Source of the DNA: an uncultured Bacteroidota bacterium
GTDB lineage: Bacteria > Bacteroidota > Bacteroidia > Chitinophagales > Chitinophagaceae
Reading direction: 5' to 3'
DNA length: 64,000 nucleotides
Assembly: GCA_903877645.1 (NCBI GenBank)
Contig: CAIRES010000043.1
Location: forward strand, 1 to 64,000
Position numbers and translations under genes: made by a program. The notes beneath the pieces are model-generated. The model saw nothing but the letters and a program-made list of their open reading frames with translations. It ran no database searches and was not told the origin of the DNA. Of this stretch, positions 26,737-36,314 are shown in pieces (positions within the stretch are counted from its first letter, which is position 1; each line of letters begins with the position of its first letter).

Positions 26737-27237
26737 ATGGCACAATTACAACACGGCAACAGCCTTACAGACACGCACCTATTGGAACACCTGGCCCAGG
26801 CAAAGGTGGCCATAGTACATACCGAATGGAATGACAAGATAGTACGCGAGCTGAAGAATGGCGCCGAAAGCATGATCCATAAATTTGGCGGCGACATCAT
26901 TGACAATGTACCTGTACCCGGCTGCTTTGAGCTGCCTTTTGCCTGCAAGCACCTGTGGGAGAAACATAAAGACAACATAGAAAAGCCCGAGGCCATCATC
27001 GCCTTTGGCGCAGTGATACGTGGTGGCACTCCTCACTTCGATTATGTATGCCGCGCAGTAACGGATGGCATATTGCAGCTCAATCTTACCCTACCGATAC
27101 CGGTTATATTCGGTGTGCTCACACTCGACAACGAAGAACAGGCATGGGAACGCCTCGGCGGTATTCATGGCCACAAGGGCGAAGAGGCCGCTATCACTGC
27201 GTTGAAGATGATACGTATGTGCAGGGGGAATCTATAA
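26737..27237 (+). CDS. ribH: 6,7-dimethyl-8-ribityllumazine synthase
   Basis: RibH condenses 5-amino-6-ribitylaminouracil with dihydroxybutanone phosphate in the penultimate step of riboflavin synthesis, as a pentameric or icosahedral assembly. Motifs in this 166-residue protein are VPVPGCFELPFA (substrate loop), AFGAVIRGGTPHFDYV (with the catalytic His), PVIFGVLTLDNEEQA and HKGEEAAITAL. Its stop overlaps the convergent symporter gene by 6 bp. Other rib genes are absent here. Confidence 0.96.
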   Translation: MAQLQHGNSLTDTHLLEHLAQAKVAIVHTEWNDKIVRELKNGAESMIHKFGGDIIDNVPVPGCFELPFACKHLWEKHKDNIEKPEAIIAFGAVIRGGTPHFDYVCRAVTDGILQLNLTLPIPVIFGVLTLDNEEQAWERLGGIHGHKGEEAAITALKMIRMCRGNL

Positions 27238-28905
27238 CTGTTCTGTATTAAGTTCTGTTCCGGGTTTTATGTAGGCTATCAGGCTTACCAATACCACCAC
27301 TAGCGCGCCGATCACATTAAGCCAGAGGAAGGAGACAATATCGAGGTAATAGACCGTGACCACAACAACTTCTGCGATGACGGCTGCTGCAAATACGAGG
27401 CTGCCTCCGGCACGCTTTATATAGAATGCCACAAGAAATATGCCCAATATTGTGCCGTAGAATAATGAGCCCAAAATATTGACGGCTTCTATCAATGAAC
27501 CCAGCTTTGCGGCAAACATGGCCACTGCTATACAGAAGATGCCCCACCCGAGTGTGTGCAGCCGCCCGTAGCGTAGCTGTTCTTTATTGGATAAGGCTAT
27601 GCGGCCGGCCATCTGTATATCCATAAGCGAGGAGGCTGTGAGCGAATTGAGGGCCGCAGATATAGACCCCCATGAGGCCAAAATAATGACGGCGAACAAC
27701 AGCCCCACTATGCCCGGCGGCAGGGCATTGGTCACAAAATAGAGGAAGATGTAGTTGGTGTCGTTCTTATCGGGGCTGTAGTTTTGTTGTGTAATGCGGG
27801 TGGAGACGCTGTCGCGGAGGGCTTGTAGTTGATGCTGGGTTTGTATGAACTCTGTTGAGGGTGCAATGCGGGTTTGGGCAAGGGTGCGGGATTGTGCTTC
27901 ATAGGCGCTGTGCAATTGTGTGTAGCGGGCCTCTACTGCTGCTGCATATAGGGGTTCGTTCTTTTTGAGGGAGTTGTAGGCTCCGCTATTGAAGTACAGG
28001 GGTGCAGGATAGAAGCTATAGAATGCAAATACCAGCACGCCAATGAGCAGTATAGCAAACTGCATGGGTATCTTCACGAGGCCATTGAGCAGCAGGCCCA
28101 GCCGGCTTTCGCGGGTGTCTTTGCCGGTGATGTAGCGGCCCACCTGGCTCTGGTCTGTACCGAAGTAAGAGAGGGCGAGAAAGAAGCCGCCGATGATGCC
28201 GCTCCAGATATTATACTTGTCCTTCCAGTCGAATTTTGTGGTGATCACGTTCATCTTACCCGACTTACCGGCTACGTAGAGGGCATCGCCCATACTTACG
28301 CCCTGCGGTAATTGGTGTACTACGAGAAAGCCTGCCAATGCCATTGCGGCCAGTATAATGAGCAGTTGCACCTTCTGCGTATGCGCCACTGCTTTTGCAC
28401 CACCGCTACAGGTATAGATCATGAGCAGGCCACCCATAATAATGTTGGTGAGGTAGATGTTCCACCCCAGCATGGCAGAGAGGATGATGGCAGGCGCATA
28501 GATGCTGATACCTGTGGACAGGCCACGAGACAAGAGGAACAGGAATGCAGTGAGCGAGCGGGTCTTGCGGTCGAAACGCTGCTCGAGGAACTGATAGGCG
28601 GTATATACGTTCAGCTTCTGGAAGATAGGGATGAACGAGATACAGATAACGATCATGGCCAATGGCAGGCCAAAGTAGTACTGCACAAAGCGCATACCAT
28701 CGGTATAGGCCTGCCCGGGCGCAGATAAGAAGGTGATAGCGCTGGCCTGTGTGGCCATGATGCCCGGCAACACTATGTACCACGGCAATTGCTTATTGGC
28801 CAGCAGGTATGACTGTGCGCCGTTTTGTCCACGCCCTTTGTACACCCCATAAGCGATCATGGTAGTGAGGGTGAGCAGTAAAACGATCCAGTCGAGCGTG
28901 TTCAT
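27232..28905 (-). CDS. Sodium:solute symporter (SSS family)
   Basis: This 557-residue polytopic inner-membrane protein of the SSS family (Na+-coupled uptake of sugars, amino acids, nucleosides or similar) has about 13-14 hydrophobic helices. Family motifs include the first-helix region and YGRLHTLGWGIFCIA, and the early GIMATQASAITFLSAPGQAY segment is typical. The ATG at 28905 (MNTLDWIVLLLTLTTM) is chosen over the longer frame from 28977 because that extra part overlaps a small membrane-protein gene. A charged insertion of about 90 residues between helices (LKKNEPLYAAAVEARYTQ to SPDKNDTNY) is notable. The substrate is unknown. Confidence 0.9.
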   Translation of the reverse strand: MNTLDWIVLLLTLTTMIAYGVYKGRGQNGAQSYLLANKQLPWYIVLPGIMATQASAITFLSAPGQAYTDGMRFVQYYFGLPLAMIVICISFIPIFQKLNVYTAYQFLEQRFDRKTRSLTAFLFLLSRGLSTGISIYAPAIILSAMLGWNIYLTNIIMGGLLMIYTCSGGAKAVAHTQKVQLLIILAAMALAGFLVVHQLPQGVSMGDALYVAGKSGKMNVITTKFDWKDKYNIWSGIIGGFFLALSYFGTDQSQVGRYITGKDTRESRLGLLLNGLVKIPMQFAILLIGVLVFAFYSFYPAPLYFNSGAYNSLKKNEPLYAAAVEARYTQLHSAYEAQSRTLAQTRIAPSTEFIQTQHQLQALRDSVSTRITQQNYSPDKNDTNYIFLYFVTNALPPGIVGLLFAVIILASWGSISAALNSLTASSLMDIQMAGRIALSNKEQLRYGRLHTLGWGIFCIAVAMFAAKLGSLIEAVNILGSLFYGTILGIFLVAFYIKRAGGSLVFAAAVIAEVVVVTVYYLDIVSFLWLNVIGALVVVLVSLIAYIKPGTELNTEQL

Positions 28906-29006
28906 TTCCAGTGCAGGGTGAACCAGTAATAGAATGCGATCTGGACAAGGAGCGCCAACACTACTGCTGTATACCACGCGCCCCAGTGTTGTTTTGTATT
29001 ATCCAT
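28902..29006 (-). CDS. 34-residue membrane protein coupled to the symporter
   Basis: The ATG at 29006 opens a 34-codon gene: MDNTKQHWGAWYTAVV, then LALLVQIAFYYWFTLHW and Lys. It holds one membrane helix with aromatic ends. Its TGA overlaps the symporter ATG in the arrangement ATGA (28905-28902), the classic sign of translational coupling. Small helical subunits of this type sit before several SSS transporters and can stabilise or modulate them. That role is inferred from position. Confidence 0.7.
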   Translation of the reverse strand: MDNTKQHWGAWYTAVVLALLVQIAFYYWFTLHWK

Positions 29007-29146
29007 GATCGTGTGATTTAAGTGTTATCTCAAACCCCTACCCTCCACATAAGGACAGACCGCTGTACTGGGAGCATTGGGTTTAGTTGCGTTGTTTTTT
29101 GCGCTAAATTATTAGTTATTATTAGGCAACAACAGAGAAAGTAAGA

Positions 29147-29788
29147 TCAAAAAGTGTATAGATGAATATTGTCCCCGCGATACAAAAACGATTGCAAAAC
29201 CATACTATCAGAATTTATATAATAACAAATAGAGTAAAAGTCGCCATAAAAATGATCTGGCGGTGAGCGAAATTCAATCCAAACATTGTTGCCTAAAGTA
29301 TCTATTGCAACATACCGCAAAACTACGTTGCCCATCTGCACTGTTGCATCGTCAATTACATTAACAGTAATTAATGTATCGGCTACTAAATAATAAGCAC
29401 GCATATATGGTGATACAGAACCATACCAGTGCCTGGTACCTGCCATTAGGTGGGTGTATTCGCAACCAGGAAGATCTCCGATCGTAAAAGATTTCTGCGT
29501 CTTACTGCCATTGTTACTAATTACCTTAACAATATAAGGTCCTGCGGTCTTGTAGATATGGGTGGGTGTCGAGTCTGTTGAGGTTGTACTATCACCAAAG
29601 TCCCACGCAACACTTGCTCCATTTGTTCCGGAAACTCTAAAAGTTATTGTGTCGCCTGCAAACAGATTCCCGGTATAACTGATCACATAATTTGCTGCCG
29701 CACCATCTTTTTTACAACTATATAACACTACAAAAAATAAAAAAGCAACGGGAACAAGCAAAATTTTATTTGACAAGGTATATTTCAT
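29147..29788 (-). CDS. PKD-domain lipoprotein
   Basis: The protein starts at ATG 29788 (MKYTLSNKILLVPVAFLFFV), three codons inside the longest frame, with lipobox LYSC at about residues 22-25. A PKD/Ig-like domain follows (about 30-110) with the hallmark VAWDFGDSTTSTDSTPTHIY. The remaining 100 residues hold beta-strand-rich sequence with no motif I know. It is expected on the cell surface or in the periplasm. Its neighbours are unrelated in function. Confidence 0.72.
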   Translation of the reverse strand: MKYTLSNKILLVPVAFLFFVVLYSCKKDGAAANYVISYTGNLFAGDTITFRVSGTNGASVAWDFGDSTTSTDSTPTHIYKTAGPYIVKVISNNGSKTQKSFTIGDLPGCEYTHLMAGTRHWYGSVSPYMRAYYLVADTLITVNVIDDATVQMGNVVLRYVAIDTLGNNVWIEFRSPPDHFYGDFYSICYYINSDSMVLQSFLYRGDNIHLYTF

Positions 29789-29843
29789 GATAGTCATTTA
29801 ATGATGATTTGTAAATATAACAACAATAATCATACCAAATTCA

Positions 29844-32309
29844 TCATTTCCCTACACTCAGCATATTCATCAGCAGGCGAATGGCGCCTTTGTTGCCGGC
29901 GGGTAGCTGGCGTGAGAAGGAGAGGGAGGTATAGATATAATTGCCCTTGCCTGTTTTTGCATAGAGGGTACCGCCCTGTAGCGCAGGTTCATCACCATCG
30001 TGCATACGGAACAGGGGCTGGTAATGACTATCCCATTCGGACGCAAAGTACAGGCCACGCTCCTGTACCCAGCCCATGAAATCTTCATCGGTGATCTTAT
30101 TGGGATAGTTGAGCAGTCGGCTGGTAGGGTCTACAAAGTCTACTTTGGCATCTTCTTCGGTCACCCGCAGATCTGATAGCTTGAAGGGGTATGGACCGAG
30201 TTTAGTGGTAGAGAGGTCTTGCAGGGTATTGTACTGCATAATGAGTGTACCACCGTTCTGTGCATATTGCATCAGTACCGGCAGCCAATAGGCCATCTTC
30301 TTTTCCACATTCACGGCACGAATCCCGGTGATGATGGCATCGTACTTTTTGAGTTTTGCAGCGTTGGTGAGGTCGGCCTCCTTGAGTATATCCACATCAA
30401 AGCCTGCCTGGTGCAGGAAGGAAACTACGAGGTCGCCCGCGCCCTCTACATAACCTATGTGTTTGGCTGTGCATTTCCAGTCTGGCCGCAGCACCTTTAC
30501 GGTTGGCTGTGTAAAGTATTGCAGTGTAGGCAGGTGGTTGTATTGAATCAGGTGCAGCGTTTTGTCATACACATTACCATCGGCAGTGAGCGAGGCAGAG
30601 AGGCTGAAATTGCCGCTACCCTGGCTAATGACGGTGGCCGCTGGTATGTTTACGGTAATAATAGTATCTGTGTTCGCACTTATATTCAGCCCCTTTATAG
30701 CCAGGGCCGTTTTGGTATCAGATGATAAAGTGAGCGTACCGTCCTTTATGTCTTTATAGGTATGCAGGCGCACATCGGCCTGCAGCGATCCATTAGTGGC
30801 TGTAATGAGCAGGCTGTTGTTGAAACTCACGGTTACATCAGGCACTATGCGCAGTTGCTCCACTATATCTCCTTTTACGGGATCCAGCTTCTTATAGGAT
30901 AATGGAGCATTGACAGTAAAGTCTTCGCCGCCGATCGTTAAATGTAAGGTTGCATAAAGCTCATTTGGTGTTTCGGGCATACCCAGCAAGGTGTCATTGG
31001 GTATAGCGAACAGGTCTTTGTCGGGGTGAGCCTGTGCCAGCCAGTAGGGCTGTGTGATCGGAGCGTCGGAAGGTATGATGGCGGCATGTTCAAACGTCAT
31101 CAACGTATCCATGGATATGCGGATGTTGCAAACGGTGTCATGAGTCCCCATATTCACATGGGTAACAATAACAGGTGTGTGGCTGCGCGCGATCATATGC
31201 AATGTGAAGGGCAATTTTGCGCCCCGTACCGCCTGCGGCTGCTTTGTGTATAGCTCGGCCATGAAACCGGTGCAGTCGAGAATGACTTTATTTACTTCAC
31301 CCAGTTTTTCATTGCGCCAGTAATCGTCTTTTACCGTCATTATCTTTTTACGGATAGCGAGTAATGCAGGGATACCTTCATCAGGGTGTTTATAGTCAAA
31401 GTTCTCTGCTACTTGCTTCAGGTCTTCGCCTATATCTGTGCGGCCTACCCTGCCCCAGGTGATGTCTATACCATCGAATAAGGAACTGGATATGCTATCG
31501 CCTGCTACCAGTTTGAAGTATTCGGTTTGCACACCCGGCACACTGGGTGTACCGGCACCCTGGCTCTTATGTACACTACGGCTGAGTCCGGAAAGCTCAC
31601 CGGAGCCCATGCCTATACCGGGCAGGTATTGCCCTACCTTCAGTTTGAACTGGTCTTCGGAAGTGGTGTTACGGTCGCCGAATTTATAGGTGTTCAGTAG
31701 TATGCGCTTTGGCTGCCATGCGGCATAGTATTTTAGCTGTGCGCTGTATTGTGTCTTATCTCCCGTAGCCTTGAATGCTCTTTCAGCTATGATGGCAGAT
31801 GCTGCATGCTGTCCATGCCCTGCCCTTGTATCGGGCGGAAACCGGCAGATGACCACATCCGGGCGAAACTTGCGCATCACCCAGGTGGCATCACTGGTTA
31901 GTTGGTCCTGGTCCCAATGCAGGAAGGTTTCCTGGTAGTTTTTGGAAAAACCGAAATCTATAGCCCGGGAGAAGAACTGTTCTGCACCGTCTATCTTCCT
32001 TGCCTCCATCAGTTCATGCGTGCGGATCAGGCCCAGCGCTTCGCCCTGCTCGCTGCCCAGTATGTTTTGTCCGCCATCCCCACGTGTGAGGGAGAAGTAC
32101 GCTGTGCGAATGTTGCGGTCATTGACCAGCCATGCCAGCAGGCGGGTGTTCTCATCATCCGGGTGTGCGGCTACATACAACACATTGACGAGGTGCCTCA
32201 TCTGCTCTATCTCGTGGTATATATTTACTGAATTGGCCGGGCGAACTTGTTGTGCATTAGCCAGGGCGTAAACGCAAAGAGACGCCAGTACCAAAAATCT
32301 TTTCTTCAT
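29844..32309 (-). CDS. Secreted PIG-L/LmbE-family deacetylase with C-terminal ThuA-like part
   Basis: This is an 821-residue protein with a signal peptide (1-19, ending ANAQ). The N-terminal domain contains the LmbE zinc motif YVAAHPDDE (about 44-52) and the later GHGQHAASA histidine motif (near 164), which bind a metal and deacetylate N-acetylglucosaminyl or related amide substrates. The middle part carries two beta-sandwich regions. The last 200 residues (DLVVSFLHQAGFDVDIL, YDAIITGIRAVNVEK, GGTLIMQYN) look like a glutamine-amidotransferase/ThuA fold. This layout occurs in Bacteroidota glycan-degradation proteins. The natural substrate is not known. Confidence 0.85.
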   Translation of the reverse strand: MKKRFLVLASLCVYALANAQQVRPANSVNIYHEIEQMRHLVNVLYVAAHPDDENTRLLAWLVNDRNIRTAYFSLTRGDGGQNILGSEQGEALGLIRTHELMEARKIDGAEQFFSRAIDFGFSKNYQETFLHWDQDQLTSDATWVMRKFRPDVVICRFPPDTRAGHGQHAASAIIAERAFKATGDKTQYSAQLKYYAAWQPKRILLNTYKFGDRNTTSEDQFKLKVGQYLPGIGMGSGELSGLSRSVHKSQGAGTPSVPGVQTEYFKLVAGDSISSSLFDGIDITWGRVGRTDIGEDLKQVAENFDYKHPDEGIPALLAIRKKIMTVKDDYWRNEKLGEVNKVILDCTGFMAELYTKQPQAVRGAKLPFTLHMIARSHTPVIVTHVNMGTHDTVCNIRISMDTLMTFEHAAIIPSDAPITQPYWLAQAHPDKDLFAIPNDTLLGMPETPNELYATLHLTIGGEDFTVNAPLSYKKLDPVKGDIVEQLRIVPDVTVSFNNSLLITATNGSLQADVRLHTYKDIKDGTLTLSSDTKTALAIKGLNISANTDTIITVNIPAATVISQGSGNFSLSASLTADGNVYDKTLHLIQYNHLPTLQYFTQPTVKVLRPDWKCTAKHIGYVEGAGDLVVSFLHQAGFDVDILKEADLTNAAKLKKYDAIITGIRAVNVEKKMAYWLPVLMQYAQNGGTLIMQYNTLQDLSTTKLGPYPFKLSDLRVTEEDAKVDFVDPTSRLLNYPNKITDEDFMGWVQERGLYFASEWDSHYQPLFRMHDGDEPALQGGTLYAKTGKGNYIYTSLSFSRQLPAGNKGAIRLLMNMLSVGK

Positions 32310-32376
32310 GGATGACTTTTTTGGGGAATGATTTTTGCTTCAAATGTACTTAGGAAGAATGACTTCGTTGTACCCC

Positions 32377-32394
32377 ATAGTCCTATAGGGCTAT
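32377..32394. promoter_or_regulatory. Imperfect palindrome between divergent genes
   Basis: ATAG-T-CCTATAGG-G-CTAT is an 18-bp palindrome with one mismatched pair, in the 240-bp divergent intergenic region between the deacetylase and the SBBP protein. It could be an operator. No other evidence supports this. Confidence 0.25.
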
Positions 32395-32549
32395 TGAAAA
32401 AATCTAAGTGTAGAACAACAGAAAGTACCGACACTAATCTGATGAAACCAAAGGGCGTACAGTTAATGCTAATTTTTATTCAATTATTTGTATAATATAC
32501 CATATATTTATAACAAAAATAGAGTACCCGTTATCCTTAAAGAACAAAT

Positions 32550-34982
32550 ATGAACAAGCGATTGAACTTATTAGTACCAGCATTTATTTTATTGAATGCC
32601 CTATCTACCCAGGCACGGAATATCACAGCTACCCCAGGTAAATTATATTTCACAGAGAATAAAGGGCAGATAAAAGACCAGGATAATCACCCCCGCAAAG
32701 ACGTACAATTTGGCATGCACGCTCCCGGCATGAACATGTTTATAGGTGATGGGCAACTGCATTATCAATTTTGTCACAGTACGTCAAATTTCACAAAGAC
32801 ATTTGCTGCAAGCAAGTCTATGCAGGCAGGCACTGATGCCGGGCAAGGGCATACTGAAACATACCGGATGGATGTTGAATTACTGGGGGCAGACAAAAAA
32901 GTGATAGCTGTGCCGGGAGAAGAGCAATCCTATTATGAGAACTATTACACGCCCGGATGCCCCGAAACCGGTGTACAGGTACATACTTATAATAAGATCA
33001 CCTATAAAGATGTTTATCCCCATATAGACTGGGTGATCAGTATCAAGGGCAACAGGCCGGAATATGAATTCATAGTTGGGCCCGGTGGAGACGCTTCAAA
33101 GATCAGGTTGAAGTACAGTGGCCAAAAATCCTTAAGTATCAATGCAGATGGAAGTATCACGGCTGTGACACCAATGGGTACGATAAAAGAACAAGCACCT
33201 ATATGCTATTTATCAGGCAAAGGAATAAAGGACGGCCTGCTTCCTTCCTCATTCCGACTACAGGACAATATACTTAGCTATGAGCTGCAAGGCCATGGCT
33301 CATTTGTCATAGACCCCGTTGTAGAATGGGGCACCTACTACGGACCTGATTCTTCGTCCAATGAATTTTACATGTTATCATGTGACGACTCGGCACATAT
33401 CTATGCCTGTGGCCTTACTTATGGTGGCAATGCGGGTACTATATCAACAACAGGAAGCTACCAAAGCACACTGAACGGCGGCACTGATGCCTTCCTGGTG
33501 AAATTTGATTCATCGGGCAACCGTATATGGGCCACCTACTATGGCGGCACCAACAGCGACTGGGGCACTGCAGTAACCTGCGACAATTCAGGTAATGTAT
33601 ACCTTGGTGGCAATACCGAAAGCACAGATCACATGGCTACACCGGGCTGCCAGCAATCGGTATATGGCGGAGGGTTGTGGGATGGTTTCATTGCCAAGTT
33701 TACCGCGGGAGGCTTCAGGTTGTGGGGCACCTATTGCGGTGGCAGCGGCGCCAATACACCAGGCAGCATTGTATGCGATCTTTTTGGACATGTGTACATG
33801 GGTGGCGTAACAGGCGATGGTAATAACATTGCCACCGCAGGTAGCTACCAACCTACCTACGGTGGGGGTTATGACTGCTTCCTGGTGCAATATGACGCTA
33901 CTTCCGGCCTGAGGCAGTGGGGTACCTATTATGGTGGCTCGGGTTCAGACCTCGGAGGTGTTATCTGCTCTGATGGCAATTTCGTTTACATAACAGGATC
34001 AACAACGAGTGCAGGCATGGCAAGTGTGGGTAGCCATCAGACAGCACTTGCAGGCGCTACAGATGCTTTTGTGGCCAAATTCAACTCATCGTGTGTAAGA
34101 ATTTGGAGTACTTACTATGGCGGAAGCTCCGGTGAGGATGCAGGATCTGTAGCCTGCGATGGCGATGGCAATATCTATTTGTTTTCCACCACATCGAGTG
34201 ACACGGGCATCGCATCGCACGGTGCGGCACAGCTTACCCGGGGAGGCCTTATAGATGCTTTCGTAGCCAGTTTCGAACCTGAATTCGGTGTACGGCTGTG
34301 GGGAACTTATTACGGAGGGCCTGCAGCAGAGAATATCGACAACAGCCGCATCTGTGGAGACAATACCAACCATGTATACGTGGTGGGTTATACTGCCAGC
34401 ACTTCAGGCATCAGTACTGCCGGCGCGTGGCAAACCACATACGCCGGAGGGCCTGAAGATGGCTTCCTTGCCGAATATGACAATACCGGAGCGCTACTAT
34501 GGAGTACCTACTTTGGCGGCGAAGGACAAGACGTACCTATGAGTGTTGCCTTCGACGGCCTTAATCCATACATTGCCGGATATACCAATAGTGCCACCAA
34601 TATCGCTACCCCTGGCAGTTATCTGGATCATGGTGGCGGTGCTAGCTTTTACTCACAAAGCTTCCTGGCGAAATTTTATACCCCGATAAGTCCGACACTA
34701 AGTACCGCTAACCTACAACCATCGCTTGATGGTGTGCGTATGTTCCCGATACCTAATAACGGAGCTTTTACTCTTAACGGAAATATAGGTAGCTATACGG
34801 GGCAGTTAACAATATCAGTAACTGATGCCACCGGCAAAACGATCATGAATAACTCGGTACAGGTACATAATGGCCAGCTCAATGAAAAGCTAAATACCGG
34901 CAATGTGCCTACAGGCATCTACTTCCTGAAAATTTCTGTTGCCAATAATAATTCCAGGGTGATCAGGTTTGTGAAGGAATAA
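32550..34982 (+). CDS. SBBP-repeat T9SS-exported surface protein
   Basis: This 810-residue protein has a signal peptide (1-22), then an N-terminal domain starting YFTENKGQIKD and containing EFIVGPGGDASKIRLKYSG. It continues with about eight SBBP (seven-bladed beta-propeller) repeats of about 50 residues, each with 'W.TYYGG' and 'D.AF..K(F/Y)' motifs (WGTYYGGSGSDLGG and similar). It ends in a T9SS type A sorting domain (FPIPNNGAFTLNG and PTGIYFLKIS). The protein is expected to be exported and anchored or released at the surface. Binding partner unknown. The gene ends before a strong bidirectional terminator. Confidence 0.88.
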   Translation: MNKRLNLLVPAFILLNALSTQARNITATPGKLYFTENKGQIKDQDNHPRKDVQFGMHAPGMNMFIGDGQLHYQFCHSTSNFTKTFAASKSMQAGTDAGQGHTETYRMDVELLGADKKVIAVPGEEQSYYENYYTPGCPETGVQVHTYNKITYKDVYPHIDWVISIKGNRPEYEFIVGPGGDASKIRLKYSGQKSLSINADGSITAVTPMGTIKEQAPICYLSGKGIKDGLLPSSFRLQDNILSYELQGHGSFVIDPVVEWGTYYGPDSSSNEFYMLSCDDSAHIYACGLTYGGNAGTISTTGSYQSTLNGGTDAFLVKFDSSGNRIWATYYGGTNSDWGTAVTCDNSGNVYLGGNTESTDHMATPGCQQSVYGGGLWDGFIAKFTAGGFRLWGTYCGGSGANTPGSIVCDLFGHVYMGGVTGDGNNIATAGSYQPTYGGGYDCFLVQYDATSGLRQWGTYYGGSGSDLGGVICSDGNFVYITGSTTSAGMASVGSHQTALAGATDAFVAKFNSSCVRIWSTYYGGSSGEDAGSVACDGDGNIYLFSTTSSDTGIASHGAAQLTRGGLIDAFVASFEPEFGVRLWGTYYGGPAAENIDNSRICGDNTNHVYVVGYTASTSGISTAGAWQTTYAGGPEDGFLAEYDNTGALLWSTYFGGEGQDVPMSVAFDGLNPYIAGYTNSATNIATPGSYLDHGGGASFYSQSFLAKFYTPISPTLSTANLQPSLDGVRMFPIPNNGAFTLNGNIGSYTGQLTISVTDATGKTIMNNSVQVHNGQLNEKLNTGNVPTGIYFLKISVANNNSRVIRFVKE

Positions 34983-35024
34983 AGTTATAGAATAGCTTTC
35001 GCCGTTTGGAAATAGTGCGTTTAA

Positions 35025-35063
35025 AAAAGATAAGTCCGGGCGATGTACCCGGACTTATCTTTT
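35025..35063. terminator. Bidirectional terminator
   Basis: A 16-bp perfect stem, AAAAGATAAGTCCGGG (35025-35040) with its complement at 35048-35063, and loop CGATGTA. Poly-T flanks exist in both directions, so it can end both the SBBP gene (plus) and the DUF2911 gene (minus). Confidence 0.92.
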
Positions 35064-35085
35064 ATGGATGGTGTAATGAGTTTGA

Positions 35086-35958
35086 TTAATCAACAGCCTG
35101 CTTGTGGCGGGATGACCTGTTGATGTCGTCTATGATCTTGCGGCCATTTCTGAGGTACTCTGCTTCATTGGCGTTACCGTTTGCAGTTTCCATTGCTTTC
35201 TTGGCAGCAGCAATGGCTTCTTCGTTATTGCCCAGTTTCTTATCGATGCGGGCTTTAAGCATCCACATATAAAAAGCCTTGGGATCCTGGGCCACAGCCT
35301 TATCTATATATGTCTTGGCAAGATCCAGCTTTCTGTCTGATTCAAAATAATAGTTGGCAGCCTGGAAGTAAGGCAATGATGCCGGGTGATTGATCGCCTT
35401 ATCAATATTCACATCAAGGTTCTCCCCGTTGTGCGAAACGATAGGTATTACCACCTTTGTCCTTTCCCACATCAGCTCCAGTTTGCAGGTGTTGAAGGTA
35501 AGGTCTGTGATCTGTATAGTGAAAGTCTGGCAGTTACCTTCCATCATCATTGGCTTGATCGAGAAACGAGCTACATCATTTTCCTTTTCATAACCATTGG
35601 CAGTCCAGGTGCCGGTACCGGTATTCAATATGATCTCCCACTTGTCTTTGCCGGGTATAGTGTAGAATGCATACTCCCCTGCCTTCACTTTCATGCCGCC
35701 TATCTCCAGGTCTTCACCTATTTTTATTTTGGTAGGTGCATTGGCTCCTGTGCGCCATACATGATCGAAGGCTACTACATCACCGAATACTTTACGGCCA
35801 CGCATGGAAGGGCGGCTATAAGTATAGTCGATGCTTGATGTGGAAAACTCCTGCGAGATCTTTGCAGTAGGACTAAGCGATGGCAACTTCAACTGGCCCT
35901 GTGCATTTGATGCCATGGCACCGGCAACCAATAAAGCGGAAAGAAAAAAGTGTTTCAT
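35086..35958 (-). CDS. DUF2911 secreted protein
   Basis: The ATG at 35958 (MKHFFLSALLVAGAMASNA) begins a signal peptide and is chosen over the 35985 start, giving 290 residues. The central domain is DUF2911: FSTSSIDYTYSRPSMRGRKVFG, DHVWRTGANAPTKIKI and KAGEYAFYTIPGKDKWEI. A C-terminal helical part (from about 205, YFQAANYYFESDRKLDLAKTY) resembles TPR repeats. DUF2911 proteins are frequent in Bacteroidota; their role is unknown. Confidence 0.85.
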   Translation of the reverse strand: MKHFFLSALLVAGAMASNAQGQLKLPSLSPTAKISQEFSTSSIDYTYSRPSMRGRKVFGDVVAFDHVWRTGANAPTKIKIGEDLEIGGMKVKAGEYAFYTIPGKDKWEIILNTGTGTWTANGYEKENDVARFSIKPMMMEGNCQTFTIQITDLTFNTCKLELMWERTKVVIPIVSHNGENLDVNIDKAINHPASLPYFQAANYYFESDRKLDLAKTYIDKAVAQDPKAFYMWMLKARIDKKLGNNEEAIAAAKKAMETANGNANEAEYLRNGRKIIDDINRSSRHKQAVD

Positions 35959-35985
35959 GTATGTGCGTTTTTTTTGCACACGCAA

Positions 35986-36314
35986 ATTACGAAGTATGCG
36001 GATAATTTTCCCGGATAATTAAAAAGAAACAGGCCGGCATAATATCAATGAATTGAAGTATCACTTGAAGCGCGTAATGCTGTATGCTCATTCAAAATCT
36101 GAACTGCCTACCAAAATCTATTTAGAAACAACTGCTGTTAGTAACACCTAACACCATTGATAATGAGTGTATAAATGAAGATGGGCTTTATGGCAAAAAA
36201 AAGTCCCGGCATACGTATATGCCGGGAAAGGGATTGTACTTACTAACCCATCGGGTTATAGCAAATGTCAGAAAAAAATTTTGGACTTGAAAATAAAAAA
36301 TTATTAAATATGCA
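35986..36314. other. 329-bp non-coding stretch
   Basis: Between the DUF2911 start and the end of the TPR/beta-barrel gene I find no credible gene. It holds the upstream region of DUF2911 and the terminator at 36205-36226. The part 36040-36180 shows nothing I can name. Confidence 0.55.
36197..36226 (-). terminator. Intrinsic terminator of the TPR/beta-barrel gene
   Basis: CCCGGCATA (36205-36213) pairs with TATGCCGGG (36218-36226) around the loop CGTA. On the minus strand the stem is followed by a run of U (complement of the A-run at 36195-36202). Confidence 0.85.
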
